This document shows, piece after piece, positions 1 through 13,455 of a DNA stretch of 64,000 nucleotides. Location: positions 227,748 through 291,747 of the forward strand of contig CAADRB010000070.1 in NCBI GenBank assembly GCA_900708905.1, in the 5' to 3' direction. Both the position numbers and the translations under genes were made by a program. The stretch is from Hymenolepis diminuta. Taxonomy: Eukaryota > Platyhelminthes > Cestoda > Cyclophyllidea > Hymenolepididae. Numbering within the stretch: the stretch's first letter is position 1; every line of letters begins with the position of its first letter. The notes beneath the pieces are model-generated. The model did no database searches. It was given only the letters and a program-made list of their open reading frames with translations, and was not told the origin of the DNA.

Positions 1-221
1 ACGCATACAATTATATCCTTATGCGTGTCCTCACCCAAAGTGTCGATTATAAATAGGCACACAGGGGACCCTAGCTCGTCAAACGCATCTGCCGTTGCTC
101 AATCCTTCCCCTCCAATTCTCTCTTTTCCCTTGAGACTCTGTACTGAGTTTTGTTCAGTACAACCTGCTCAACGCAATCCTTGGTGTTCTTTTTCTTTCA
201 TTTTAGCCATCTGCCGTTACA
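1..221 (+). mobile_element. 3' part of an LTR, left-truncated by the window edge
   Basis: The segment looks like the promoter, R and U5 part of a long terminal repeat. It has a TATA-like motif (GATTATAAATAGG, about 47-59), then a pyrimidine-rich stretch, and it ends in GTTACA at 221. Directly after that is TTTGGTGACCCGCAT, which resembles the primer-binding sites of gypsy-type elements. The same arrangement (LTR ending in ATTACA, then TTTGGCGACG) is seen in the element at 47.5 kb. The first 26 bases contain the inverted repeat ACGCATA/TATGCGT. No gag or pol follows, so this is a truncated element, a solo LTR with leader, or a small non-coding LTR element. Confidence 0.5.
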
Positions 222-222
222 A

Positions 223-237
223 TTTGGTGACCCGCAT
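223..237 (+). other. Primer-binding site next to LTR
   Basis: TTTGGTGACCCGCAT lies one base after the LTR end GTTACA. TGGTGACCC-type sites prime reverse transcription from a host tRNA in gypsy-like elements; a tRNA-Trp primer is possible but was not tested here. Confidence 0.45.
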
Positions 238-2103
238 CAATCTGATTACTAAACTCAGTCCACGGAAATGATACCCGCTTCGCTCGATAAGACGGGTGAG
301 GTGGGCATTCTCTCAGTGCTGTGAATATATTTCACAATTTTTTTCACTAACAGTTGTACATCTTTCTAACTTGTAATGCAGTTATTTGTTCTCAGGTCCA
401 AAATTCCGGAGCGATTTGCTACTTACACCAGTTTTGCATTAGCCAACTTCAGCAATATATTCTAACTATGAATCAGGCAACTAAAAATGGTATTCTCTTC
501 ATTTTTATTATTCAAAATGACTTTTAATCATGGAGAAAGGAGGATTCAGTTTTAAAATATGAAAATGAGCAGTCTGGAAATCGGAGAACACTGTTTTATC
601 TGAACTCTCGAACCATCGGGATTGTCCTCCCCTCAAATATTAACTTTATTAATTATAAACCACCTTATCATTGCACTTTAAATAAATGGCGTAAAAGTGG
701 AAAGGAGAGAGGAATCAAAGCTAAAATTATTAATTTAGTGCTTAAACGTGTCACATTTTCACTACAACTTTTCGTGCCACTTGCCTCTGAAGATTGGAGA
801 AGGTGATGGTAGTTAGGTAGAAAGTGCTTATTAAAAGCTGATAAAACTGGTAAATAGAGAGTCAGGCCATTGTCAGGCTTCTTTAATGGACTCGTCACGC
901 ATCCATTTATCTCCATCTATGTGTACTCAACATGTCGTTTCATTCCAATTAAAAAATGACGGGCTTTTAACTTTATTCCGCCAATGTTAAACCCATCTAG
1001 TTGATGAAACTAGGCATGGATTTATTAATCTTCAAAGCCATACGGGTAAATGAAATGTGAAAAGGCCTACAGTATGGTGAAAACTAACTACTTAAGCAAG
1101 AACCTAATCACCTTTAGTAAACTCTAATGAGCACTGTTAGTTTCGTATACCTGCTTCTAGGCCACATGTCGAACCTTGGAACCAAGTTAGTTATTCAAAA
1201 AGCTCAGATTATTGTAAACATGTTCCCACCCTGAATCTAGGAGTCAGCCAACAAAAATTAAATATTAAGGCACTACAAAGTAAACTATGCTCTTTATTAA
1301 AAAAATATTGATAACTCAATGCTTCAATAATTCAAGCAATGTAAAACTCTTGATGCCCTGACTTCATAATCTGCCACTTCTTGACCTCCTCCACTTTTCA
1401 TGCTTACTTGGACTCATTCACTATTTCTCCTTTTCCCATGATTTTAACTTTTAAAAATATTTCGCTTTGCCATTGGTAATAATAAAGTATATATCACGAA
1501 AAGCATCTAAACGCGGTGAATACCAAAATAGTCAAAGCGATGATTAAGTTTGATAAAAACAATACAACTTTCAGTATGCAAATTAACTAATGTAGGTTGT
1601 TGCCAAGTCAGGTATCGTGAGACTGGCATCCTTTCAATGATTTGAATAAATAACCGATTTGGTAAGTTTAGATAGTAAGAAAAGTGTTGGGACATGATTT
1701 TCTCAAAAGAACGGCTCCAGGGTATTTTCTCTCCTACTGACGTTAAAGTTAAAACTTTCAGTTGATAATAAAAGTCATTTATGAAACGGTATGAATTCAG
1801 TTAATATGCTTGTGATGTCCCTGACGGTTGAGGATTTACGTCTTGTTCTGGTGTCAATTGTGAGGTTACCTAAATCCAGGACAGCCGGATGATCATACAA
1901 AGGGTCCTCTATGTGGAAGCGGATTTGTTCTGAGAACGTCTGCCAGTTCAATGAGCAGAGATAATAAAAAATTGGCATTCCTTTTTCTTTAGGGCTAATA
2001 TTGGTCAAATGATGTAAAAAAGAGATTCCTGATACATAAATATAAATAAATGAGAGTAACTTCTATCCGCTTAAGTTAGGCACAGTGAAGATCAATTTTT
2101 CAG
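238..2103. other. No supported gene; one ambiguous coding-like patch
   Basis: Apart from a patch at about 1775-1960 nothing here looks functional. On the - strand that patch reads as an open frame with a polypyrimidine tract and AG before 1939 and a GTAACC donor after 1870; the short frame contains HPAVLDLGNLTIDTR, which vaguely recalls the VDLG-type motif of VPS13-like proteins. The + strand is also open in short frames there, so orientation and identity are undecided. Confidence 0.3.
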
Positions 2104-2256
2104 TCCGCGCCGTTGGCATGGTGTTCTACGCGCGACCTGTTAAGACAGATGATATGAGATCTAAGTTCATAGACATCGATCAATTTATCTGGATGACTGA
2201 CCGCCTCGAACCATTGTGGTCAGTAGGCCACCAGAAAACCAGACCGAGTCCTATTA
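2104..2256 (+). CDS. Probable internal exon of an unrecognised gene
   Basis: A 153-nt stretch (51 codons) lies between a good acceptor (ATCAATTTTTCAG, ending 2103) and a consensus donor (GTAAGT at 2257). It is open in only one + frame, entered and left in phase 1, and its GC content is clearly above the flanks. The translation has ordinary protein composition (for example VGMVFYARPVKTDDMRSKF and FIWMTDRLEPLWSVG). No - frame is open across it. I do not recognise the family and cannot place the neighbouring exons, which may lie far away or outside the window. A decayed exon is also possible. Confidence 0.4.
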
Positions 2257-5200
2257 GTAAGTTTCATAGTTATTTAGAAAACTTTTAATCAGAATAACTA
2301 ACAATGAAGCAAAATTCTCATGAGTGACCTTAGAGTTTACTAAACACACAGGCGGTATCTGCAAATTGGACCCAATTTTTGCCCAATTATAAATAATTAT
2401 AGCTGTTTCTACAACGACATGACTGAAAAGTAAGTTATTTGAATGTTAAGGAGCTACAGAAATGCTGAAAATACAATGGCCATAGTTAAAACATTTTGAC
2501 GAGGCACACACAGAAGTATGGTAATTCAATGACAAATATACGTTTTCTATAGTTGAGAAAATTTCTTTAGAAGCTAAAGATGTGGCTCGATTTTGAAGAA
2601 TTATAATTTTGCCCGACATTCGACTTCAAAGCAGTATGGTGATAACTATCGTGCTCTTTAAGGAGAGTGTTTTTCGACACTATTTTGGATAAGGTGGCAG
2701 CATCACAAAAACCCTCTGATGAGAAACTAAAATTCTTCCTACCCGCCTGTTAGACGTTCCAGGAACCTTGGACGTTCCAATGGGCATTAAACCCGTGTCT
2801 AACTGCTTATTTCATGGTGAACCGCATTTCAGAAATGGGCGTCTTCATGCATACTGTTATCTCAAAACATGTCGAGGACTTATTTGAGAGTTTCTTATCT
2901 TAAGATCAAACTTTCGAGAGATCAGTAAATAGTATCAGATTCATCTTCTATAAAATAGATCCTTCTTCTAGTTTTTAAATCTCTAATCACTGCGAAACTT
3001 CATTTTATGCTCCTACCATATTCAATTACATAAATTAGTATATTTTTTCGCGAATAATCCCATAAATATATTAGCGGTGAGGGCAAATATTGTTGCCGTC
3101 AAACATCAAAGTAATCATCAAAGTTGCTAAAATTCTGAAATTTTAACCAAAGAATATTATTTTAAATTAAGCAATTGGAAGAAATTTCAGTTTCATCGAA
3201 AGGAAAAGTCATCTCAATTGAATTAGGATTCGGGCTGTTTTTAAAATGGTTTAATACCGTGATGGTATGTTTTCGATGGGAAATGAACAAACTTTCAACC
3301 CCAGGTCGGTTTAACTGAACACAGGCCCAGTGGTGCGACTTTGTCCTGGACGTCTGTAAGCGGTAATTATAAAGCGTAGTTAAGAGAGTTACCTTGAACT
3401 CAAGTGTAGAAGAGTTCAGAAGTTTTGAAAATCTCGGTTTTGAGGTGGATAAATTAATAAACTGTCAATTGAAGCTATTTGTCAATCACTTCAAAATTCC
3501 GTAAAAAATAAACTATCAGAGAGGAACGTAGGAATCGAATGGTGAAATAAAACTTTGGAATGATAATGCAACGCATCCAGAAAACAGATGAAGTGAGACT
3601 GTCTGGTGTCGTGATTATTTCTCTACTTCTTCCCCATCTATCTCTTTACTCATCAGCAGAATTACTCTATTCTACTTCGTACTGGAAAAATTTATCATTT
3701 TAATATTAATGGTAATAATCATAACAAAGTGCATAGTACTAACTACTGTTCGTTCGTTGTGGTCTCCGTTAGATTTAAGAAAATTCTGGTCGATATAATG
3801 ATATGTCCCTCACCACATTTACGGTGATCTCTAAAACTGATAAGAGTTCTGTATCCTGCATTACATTTAGGCCACCATGGGTATCATGGAAACAAATCCT
3901 CAAAACACGACTTTACCTAAATAGACACATTCAAAAGCTCCTCAATATTTTGTCTTGGAGTACAATAGGGCGGACTGTTTAACTGCATGAGATGGCTGGG
4001 TGTTGAGCCATCCCAAGTTTTACGATTAGAAGCTGAATAGTGGAGACATCCTTGAACATTTTGTGCTATGATAACAGGAAGCTTGCAAAAATAGGCTATG
4101 TGGCCAAAGTTCTAGATATTGCTGGATAGAAGAGGAAATTAAATTGTACCGATTAACATCAAAACTACATATTATTTGTCCAATTCATACTCCTGATAAG
4201 ATCTATTAATAATTGGATTGATTATTTGCAAACCGTGGTTGGCTGAATTGTCAATTTGATCAATTATGTTCTGCTGATAAGTTGATGGGCGATGGCTAAC
4301 AGAACTTCTGACTGTCATCTTCTAGTACATATCTAAAAGGTTTGTTCCTTGTCATTAGATTCAACATCGTAACAGAGCCGAGTTCGCATACAAAATCCCA
4401 ACTGGTTCTGGCGCATGGTTGCTGAGATTTCAGGATAATTAACTAGAATGAATTCTATGTGGGCTAATCACATAGGGTAGCTATTCAGAGATGGAATGGG
4501 GATGAGTCATCGGTATTATGTTAGGCGGTTGACGGTTTTAGCACACTGAACGCAAGATAAAATCTACCAATGCTTTATTTCCAGTCAGCAGTCTACTGTG
4601 TTACGATTTTAGTCTTTAAATCTGATTCCACATCCTGGACGTTTATTATCCTCTCACCTCGAATTTCCGTTTGGGCATTATTACGTTATCACACCTTTTA
4701 GATTAATTGCCTGTTCATGGACAAGTAAACAACATTCCGATTTTGATATTCTCTGCATTTACCAGAATGCTGATTTCCCATTGGCTGAAATTGTATAAAA
4801 CTTACGATGGCTCATTGATAATTAGAAGAAAATGAAATCTGATATAATTCATCTACTGAGAATTAGGATACATCATTCTTCTTTAAATACAATTTAAGTT
4901 AAAACTGGAAAATTTCAAAAGATATATAAAAATGTAAGCTTATGACCAATTTTTGATACCTTAATTTTGGCAATAGGTTAGTCCAAGACGATAATTTAAT
5001 GCTCCTTCTGAATCTCATTTAAATGGTCATTTTAAAACTACCCGAAGGAGTAGAATTGAAACAATGAAAGACCTTGGGGAGCAAATAATGAGAAGAATAT
5101 TACTCTTTATCTTCTTCTACCTGGAACTGAATTTTAAGAAATAACTGGAATTCTTTACAATGAATGTCACACAGTTTTTGAATTTATGGAATCAACACAG

Positions 5201-8200
5201 ATATAATTTAAAGTGGCAGAAATGTAAGGAATGGGGTAATAACTCTCCAAAATCCATAAAACCACTTTATATTCCAGCCAATGATTTGCAAGACAATTCT
5301 TCAACCGCAATTCAGTTATCAAAATTCTCTTGAATGACTGCGACGTATTTGACGTAAATCAAGTTTGATTAGCATTTAAATACAATTTTGTGAACCACAA
5401 GGGTAATTTAAAACAGTAGAGATCAGAAAATAAACTTATGAAAATTGATGCAAATCTGACTTTACTAAGCACCTCTAAACCGTCGAAAGTTGCCAACCTT
5501 TTAACTAATAACTTTTTTATTGTCTTTCATTGAATAATAATTTAATTGCCAAAATGATAAATCAATCAAGACTTTTTATTAAAATTTGAAAAGGCGTTGG
5601 CAAAATAATTGCTCTGAAATGAATGTGTAACCAATCAGTGTCTGGTATAACTAATGGAGTATTTTATTATTTCCAATAAAATCTTCATTGCTGTCGCAAA
5701 TTTTAAATTTATCTAAGCTGTTTGAGCATCGATTTTGAGACTTTTGGGATATAAATAAATTTTTTAATTGCTGTAATGTGTGTAGCTTTTGGATTCACGT
5801 GATCGCAATTAACACACGTTTCATTCAGTATCTACAGGCTAAATTTCTTCCAGGGGGTGAAGTTTCACGCATTATATTTGTGGCGGTTTCTCAAAATTAT
5901 GAGCTCTTTTTCCTTCTAATATTTAATCTACTTTATTACAACATCAGTTAGCATCAAAAAATGACTTTGACAGGGCGTTGTATCAACCAATGGAAGTTGA
6001 ATGTAAATATTTAACAAATTCTACCCTGAGAGGGAAAGGTTTCTGATTCACTTGAGTCACTTTCGACACCTATTACCCTTTAGACCTTCAAGGTACTTAA
6101 TATACTAATTCCAGTTATATCAGTGTGTTTTTAAACGCTTCCATAAATATTTATTCGAGGTGTATCTTTAGATATTATCATTTTGTTTATTAACTGTCAG
6201 TCATAATTGTGGCAAACACGCACCTAAAATAGAGCCTTGTATTGTTTGTATCTCAGAGAGGTTACTCTTTGTGGTCACTCAGCTGCCCTTTCGACTGCAA
6301 ACTAAGAATAAATTGAGGCTAGTAATTACATAGCTCAATGTTACAGACCTTGTTATGTGGATATCCCAGTTAAAAAGAGGAAGCACTGAATGCGGGTCCC
6401 TACACTGGTGAGTTGATGAGCACTCTCCCTACGGTAATCAACATAGTAATGTAATTTAGCAATTATAAATTAACAACTGTAGAGATCCTCGGACTTTTAA
6501 GTTTTAGAGAACGTCCAGAAACTAGATTTTGCTGATACAAAGATGGCTACTGATTATTACAGAGGTGTATGCTCAGAATGATACAGAAGACCTATCAGCA
6601 AGAATTGTCGTGTAAACCTCAAGATCACACGTCCTATAATTTACTCTCCAGTGGTATATAGGATTGCTTTTGTATAAATTTAATTTTAAACAAAACTTTG
6701 TTTTGCGTGTACAGTTATGAGAGATGATAGATCATCCTGCATAAATTTTGATCATGCTCAATAACATCTTCCTTGACATTCAGGCGATTCTTAAAAATCG
6801 CAATTTTTGTGGAAAAATTGGATTATGAAAGCATTTCTAGAAAAGTTTATTATATAATTTAGTTTAAATTCAAATACTTAGTCCATGAGGGGGGAAGATG
6901 AAGAAGGGAAGTGTAGTTAACGTGTTTCCTCTGCCTTGTGGCTAGTAGCGGAAGTAATTGTCACCTTCCCCATCAATCAGAGACATTGCGTATCCCACGA
7001 AATATTAATTAAGGGGAGAAAAAAATTGACGAGAAAGATTTCAACTTTTTGTTTATTTCTTAGAATAGGAAATTGTAGCAATTTCTCTCAGTATTTCGGC
7101 GCTAGATTAATATTGTCAGTTTCACTGGAACAATGAACAAATGAATGAGAGGTAACTGAATTCATAATTTAAGAACACAGACAATATTGTCTTAATAAAA
7201 TAAGCTCATATTAGATAAGTAAAAGTGCACCAAGAGATCATTGATTGGTAGATAACCAAAATGAGAAAATTATTCAATATTTAGTTGAACTTAGATACGT
7301 TTTTAAAGTTGTTTAACCGCATGTGCCCTTCCTATTTGATAGCGGACGTTTACTTTCAAGATTGCTCAACGAAAAGAAGGGATAATTTTCTATGAATGTA
7401 ACATTCAGGAACAAATTCTACAATTTTAAGATGGTAAAGAACGACAATATGCAAGATAAGTAATATCTCGCGGTGTTCTTTCTTAATTATACTAAAATTT
7501 GAAAGCTACGCATCCTCTTGTTCAAATAATATAATTGACAGGACTTTTAAATAAATTAACTCATTATTAGACTGCATCTCCAAATATGGTAGCATGTTCA
7601 TAAATTATAGATATAATGCAATGCTTACAGTTTGCTATCTATTGAATGTTAGTTAAACTTGAATTTCGTAATCAGTAATCGCGTAATTCCCTAGTCCATT
7701 CAAGTAAGGGTTAACAGCGCTTGACGAGCAAATTGACGCTATTCTGGAATGTTTCCAATGAGAGACTCCAATTATTCTGACTACTTGTTGACCGAAATTG
7801 ATAATTTCGGTTGTCTGCCTACAACGTCAGGTATAAACAAATAAAGTAGCGAACTCGTGACCTCTGACTTGGTAGACATTGCATCCGCCCAAAATAGGAA
7901 GTCGAAAGATAATGATATTCCGTACTATTATTAACATTGTTATCTCAGCATATGCAGCTTTATTGTTACTGTTGCCTATATTGTTAATTTTCACTAAATT
8001 AAATTATCCTCTTTCGCAAACCAAATGGTTTATGCTATCAAATGCTATCAGTTAATTTCTTAAGGTCTTAAGGAGGACAGATCTATAGTTCCTAATACCC
8101 TGTTGGATAAATGAATAAATATCGCAGACTTCGTGGCAGTATATCTACTTCTACATACGATTCGAATCATTCCAACAAAGTGAAATAGGTTAAGTAATAT

Positions 8201-9889
8201 ACCAAATTAAGTGGACTCTATGAGATTGAAAGGATGTTTCAGATTTTGCAAGCGCAATTAATCACCTATCAACATTAGCTGATCGGTCAAGGTTTATTAT
8301 CTTTAAAAAAGGCGGCATTGATGTATTACTATCCCCAACTCTACATGCTATAAGCTTGGCGGCATTGAATCAGTCAATATATCTCTCCTGGTAAAAATTG
8401 ACGATTGAATTTCATACGAAAATCGTCCACATTGCCACTTGCTCATTTGGACTTATTAAATGAAAAATATTAGTCTGTGGTCTTTGCAAATATATTACAA
8501 ATTAATAAAACATCCTAGCAAAATCTAATCCAACAAAAGTAGTTATTTAAGGCAAATATACGGAAACCTTACGCCTCCGTTTAACAAACAATAATCGAGT
8601 TCATTCATCTGCTGATCCAGACTTCAACTGTTGTTTTAGTTTTGATTTTCAAGCGTCAAAAATAATAACTGCAATTTGTGGAAATGTATCCTACATATCC
8701 AGCCACTTGTCAGAACATGAAAAATTGTCTTAATACTGACGACAAGTCTTATATCTTTCATAATCGCGATTTAATCAGAAAGCTAAATAAAGAAAATAAT
8801 CCAATTTAATTATTATTTCACTGAAACCCACACACCACCCCCATGGGACGTTAAATTTATAAGTGCATTCTTTTAGTAGTGTATGAAAAATTCAGGACAC
8901 TGCCGAGATCTACTGAGTAGAACCAGCTCCGCTACTTCCGCTTCACGGCTCTTGCTACTGGTGCTGTATTTTGTTGTCTGCCAAGTTCGGGAGGGAAGAT
9001 TAAATATTCACACGATTGGAGATAACAAAAAGAATTTATGTTCTTGAGCGTGTGAATGTCTAATTCGCAAGATATGAGTAGAGAGAAGTATAATTCAATC
9101 ACAATTTTACTTTAACGGAATCTTAAGTACTTTTGGAATAAAATGTCCCTAGCGATTAAAAAAAATGGAATTAAATTGATATTGGCTTATAGAGAGATAT
9201 ATAAAATAAAATCCACAAAGTTACTAATACTCCTTTCAATTTCTCCAAAAGAGCTCTAAGATTGTTGGAAGAAACTTCGCCAGTGAAAGCTCATAGACAC
9301 ATTCAGTTCTTCTAGGAGTACTGACTGATGTTTCACGATTCACTGAGATTAAACCGGATTCTTATTATCAAGAGATGACTGATAGTAAGGCAGCACTCCC
9401 ACAGAGTCATGACATGTGGAAAGTTAGTGCAGGAGATTCTTTCCGCCAAGCTTCAATGTATCCACTTATTCCTATTATAATGGACTCCTTTTGGGGTTTC
9501 GAATACAAGCAAATTATAGAATGCAATCGCTCATTAATACTTGATCGGGGCAAATTGAGCAAAATATAAAATATTTGGCCAGAAGAGGTAGCTGAATGAA
9601 AATGATGGTAACTAATTATTAAACTTTCAATTTGCATACAAATATTCAAACAGATAAAAGTAGTTATATTACATTAACGACGATACTACTGTATTAATTA
9701 CTCTACGAATTTTAAGTATTTCAAATACTTTACTAACAAGTGCCTAAGATCTGATAGACAAATATGTAGACAAAACTAATAGTCATCATAGTAATACGTT
9801 CAGTATAAACGCACTAAATTCTGTACTTGCGTACCTTATGATTCCTTATTAGCGAACTGCTAAAAAAATCAATAAGTATTAATAAATCT
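2257..9889. other. Intergenic or intronic AT-rich DNA, nothing recognised
   Basis: Open frames in this stretch are short, low-complexity in amino-acid terms and lack paired splice signals. I see no conserved domain, RNA gene or clear repeat. Part of it could be the intron downstream of the exon at 2104-2256. Confidence 0.4.
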
Positions 9890-10140
9890 TGTCTCTAAGT
9901 GTAAGAGCAAACAACAGTTTCATAGAAGCACACCAAGAGCTGATTAGACCAAAGTGTACTGAACGAACTACGATGGGGATTCAAGATGGTAATAGAGAGA
10001 TGAGAGACAGAGGAGATGAGGGGGAAGCGTAGGAGTCGGTAACTGACAGGCTCATGTGTACGTGTATATGTAAAAAGGCTTTATAGAGTCTCATATAGGA
10101 GGTGGAATGGTTCCGGATATCTCCACAGAACGCTCATTCA
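9890..10140 (+). repeat. Dispersed repeat family R2, copy 1
   Basis: This copy matches the segments at 24.70-24.99 kb (same strand) and 18.59-18.79 kb (opposite strand). Shared landmarks in order are CCAAGAGCTGAnTAG, GACCAAAGTGTA-TGAA, a purine-rich block of GAGAGATGAG type, AAGCGTAGGAG, and a TATA-like/alternating GTGTATGTG stretch. The family is over 200 bp and non-coding. It could be a solo LTR or a SINE-like element; neither is proven. Confidence 0.5.
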
Positions 10141-11138
10141 AGGATCACTTAATTAGCTCATTCCGATAGTTAAATAAACCACTTGAGGACACACCCTCCA
10201 CAGGGAGCCTGAGGTGACTGTAGGGTCAACCACTTCAAGCACGTTATTAAGTATTTTCTGCTTTTGAGAAAACATGAATGAAATTTTAGGACTCAGGACA
10301 TGCCACCTGATGTTCCTCAAGTTATTCATTAAATGGCTTGGGCTTGACAGGACAGATGTACCACGTTAATTCATTGTTGCAACCCGCTTAAAATTTAAAT
10401 TTTATAGATAATAAATCCATTCATTTATTGTAGGTTATATCTTGTATATGATTTGGATGGGGGATGTGCACCTATCAATTTCCTGAGGATTGGAGAGAAT
10501 GAAACGATTGAATGAGGTCATTTCATGGAAATGACTATGAAATTTGACGATGTTCTTTTGAGAATTTTGATGTCTTCATTTTTAGTGGTCAGTTCAGGAA
10601 GTCAGAGAAGCATAAATTCATTGTTGAGTATTTCCCCTTCGTTTAGCACTTCACAAACCAGGTCTGAAATAAGAAATATCATAGGGAAGATTATATCCGA
10701 TGACCAAATATAAACAAAAAATAAAAATGTGGCATTAGAATTTCTTTCTTTTAAGTTTGCTGCATCAGATATGAAGCCTCTTTTGTATGTAATAATAATA
10801 CATAAAGGTGTTTTCATTTGCTTTGTTTCTTTAATCCTGCAGTATTCTCAAAAAAGTTCTTCAAGACGCACACTATTTCGAAGGAACTAAAAGTTTCATG
10901 CATCACATTTGGAGTGTTCTCAAATTAATTAGCATTTTGTATCGCAACGTACACTTAAGACACAGTATGTCCTGTAAATTCCCCTTTGTCTATCTTTTCC
11001 CTTTGAAACTATGTGAAACAGACGCTTAAAACACTTCCCTTTTGTACCTTAATTGAGTAGACATATTCAATTACTGCAAAATTGGTTTGGGAATTTGACA
11101 GCTAGGAATGGTGAGTTTATAGCAAAAAGGCTTATTGG
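10141..11138. other. No supported gene
   Basis: No coding potential or repeat was recognised. Short overlapping frames on both strands near 10.5-10.8 kb have no motif. Confidence 0.4.
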
Positions 11139-12130
11139 TTTAGCATCCGCTACATATTTGGTCACCCTGACGTGATTGAACACGCAACTGTCAACCCCAA
11201 GAAGTGCAATTCTGGCCAGACTAAAATTGATTTTCTTGGTCACCGTCTTGACAAATTTGGCATTTCCCCTCTGCCTGAGAAGACCCAGTGTGTCATGGAT
11301 TACCCTATCCCCCAGTCGGTAAAAAGTCTTCGTCATTTCATTGGCATAGTGAACTATTACGGGAGATTCATCCCCAACTCGGCTCAGAATCTACGGCCCC
11401 TTACGGACCTGCTCAAGGGTAACTCAAAACATTTTAGGATGACACCTGAAGCCGTATCAGCGTTTAATACTGTAAAAAACAATTGTCCAATGCAACTACT
11501 TTAAATCACCTTGATACTTCAAGTGCCACTCGACTCGTTCTGAAGACTGATGCATCTCAAGTGGCAGTAGGAGCTGTCCTACAACAACGGAGAAATACAA
11601 CCACTATTATTCTTCTCGAGAAAGTTAACGCCTACTGAAACAAGATGCAGCATATTCGGCAGAGAACCACTGGCTATATATTTAGCAGCCAAACATTCCG
11701 AAATATCTTGGAAGGACGTCAATTTATCAACCTTACGGACCACAAACCACTTACCTACACTAGCCAATCATCCACGGATCGTCGTTTTCCTAGGGAAATT
11801 CGCCACTTGGATTTCATTGTACAATTCACCAACGATATTCGATACATTGAAGGCGGTAGTAATGTTGTTGCCGTTGCGATGTCCCGTACGGAGCTCTGTT
11901 CACACATATAAAATAAAATTCTTGCTATCTTATCGTTATGGAGCAATAAACTCTCTCCACTCCACGCCTTTCTCGTTCTCGTTACTTTGGGAGCAGCCCA
12001 GCTAATTTCGGGAGCAAAATCATAATAGAGGACCCTGCTAGACGCTATCAGGACTGCTTAGGAGAATTACCTAGATTTAGCAGCATCCGCTACAAGTTTA
12101 AGACATCCCAGAGTCCCCGGTTGGTACCAT
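11139..12130 (+). mobile_element. Decayed Ty3/gypsy pol fragment (end of reverse transcriptase to RNase H)
   Basis: Translation shows the stretch that follows the reverse-transcriptase catalytic centre of gypsy-like elements: NPKKCNSGQTKIDFLGH, then a HFIGIVNYYGRFIP motif and LRPLTDLLKGN. A frameshift near 11490 leads into an RNase H start (LVLKTDASQVAVGAVLQQ), a second shift near 11620-11640 gives the segment matching 'ptEtrcSifgrEplA', and a third frame carries LEGRQFINLTDHKPL. The YxDD box itself is missing; the sequence begins just downstream of where it should be. Gag, protease, integrase and LTRs are not visible. This is a dead fragment of a different copy from the one at 47.5 kb. The right boundary is approximate. 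Confidence 0.85.
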
Positions 12131-13214
12131 GATTATAGGAGTATCCTAAAATCAGCGGAAAGCCTAATTAAAGTAGGCAGAATATGCAGGAATTTTGGTA
12201 TACATCCGTAACAAGGTACATAGGCTGAAAACCTGCAAAATATATTTGTATGAAAACAAAACCATTAAATCATTTCTTTTCGCTTAACTAACGTATCTCT
12301 CCTCTTTTCCTGAAACGCTATTCTTTATTGAGTTAAACAAGGCAAATTGCAAAGTTCGAAGAATTTAAAGTGAGAAATATTGTTTCAGCAGGCAAAATTT
12401 CTTTCTAATTTTGGCTAAGTTGAGTAGTATTTCGTTGCACAACTGGTTTTTCTTCACATATTGTTTCCTCTGTTCAAGGGTGAGAATTTGGAGGATTGCA
12501 CTGCACTTCGAATTTTCCTTGCCTAATGCATATTTAATTTTCTTCCTCGCATTTCTAAGCTTTCTCAAACAGGAAAATAATTTTTCAAATGCCTCATATC
12601 CGATTTAGCAGCGCATTCTAACTAAGATTATAAATTACCATGAAGCAAATTCAACGAATCAATGACTGAGTATTTGAGAGAAAGGCGGATTTAAAAAAGT
12701 GCATAGGAGGTTCACTACAAAGAAACAAATTATTTCAGATATTTTTCATCCCCATTTGAGGTACTTCTGTATTTAATAAAAATCTTAATTTAGAATAAAC
12801 CAATCATTTTGCCTATTATCAAATTATATATTTCCAAATTAACTCAAATGTTCATTCGCATTTAGAATTATATAATTTAATAACAATGAGCATTTTCTTT
12901 AGCCGGCAAGTTAATGTTTTTTTTATTTGAATATTCCATTGATCAATTAAATTTGTATTAAATATTTATTTATATATTCTAACATTTTTGATAAATAATG
13001 ATCAAAACCCGCTGATTTTGACATTCTTGAATCATTCAACTTCCGGTGTTTTTGATTTCGGGGCAGATGTCCAGGGTACCGATTTTGACAATAGACATGA
13101 TTCACTGCAAAATGTGAATTTATATTCTTCGCTACTCAAATACTTATTGATCGATTAAGAGGAGTGTAATAAATTCAAATAAAAATATATTTTTTTTCAA
13201 TCCATTAGTATAAT
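12131..13214. other. No supported gene
   Basis: AT-rich sequence with short frames only. Nothing recognised. Confidence 0.4.
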
Positions 13215-13455
13215 TCATCTTGAGTGAGCACAACTTACGGAGCTCGGCTGAAATGACATTTTTATCTACGTCAAATTTGCAAAGAAAGGAATTTGCCTTC
13301 TCAACCATTCATAGAAAAAACCAAATTCTTTTTGATTGAATAGTATTGGAAAATGAGCCCTGAACAAAGTCGACAAGCATTTGCTGCAATCAAGGATACG
13401 AATAATGAAAATTGAATTGTGGAACTTGAACCGCCTATCGAATGAAGGAACCCGA
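13215..13455 (+). repeat. Dispersed repeat family R1, copy 1
   Basis: The copy begins with CTTGAGTGAGCACAACTTAC then GGAGCTC, continues through TTGCCTTCTCAACCATTC and a GAAAAAA tract, and ends after an AGCATTTGCTGCAATCAAGGATAC block and a short GAA-rich block. The same order of landmarks recurs at 36.9, 44.6, 57.0 and 61.1 kb, always on this strand. No protein is encoded consistently among copies. Class unknown. Confidence 0.6.
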
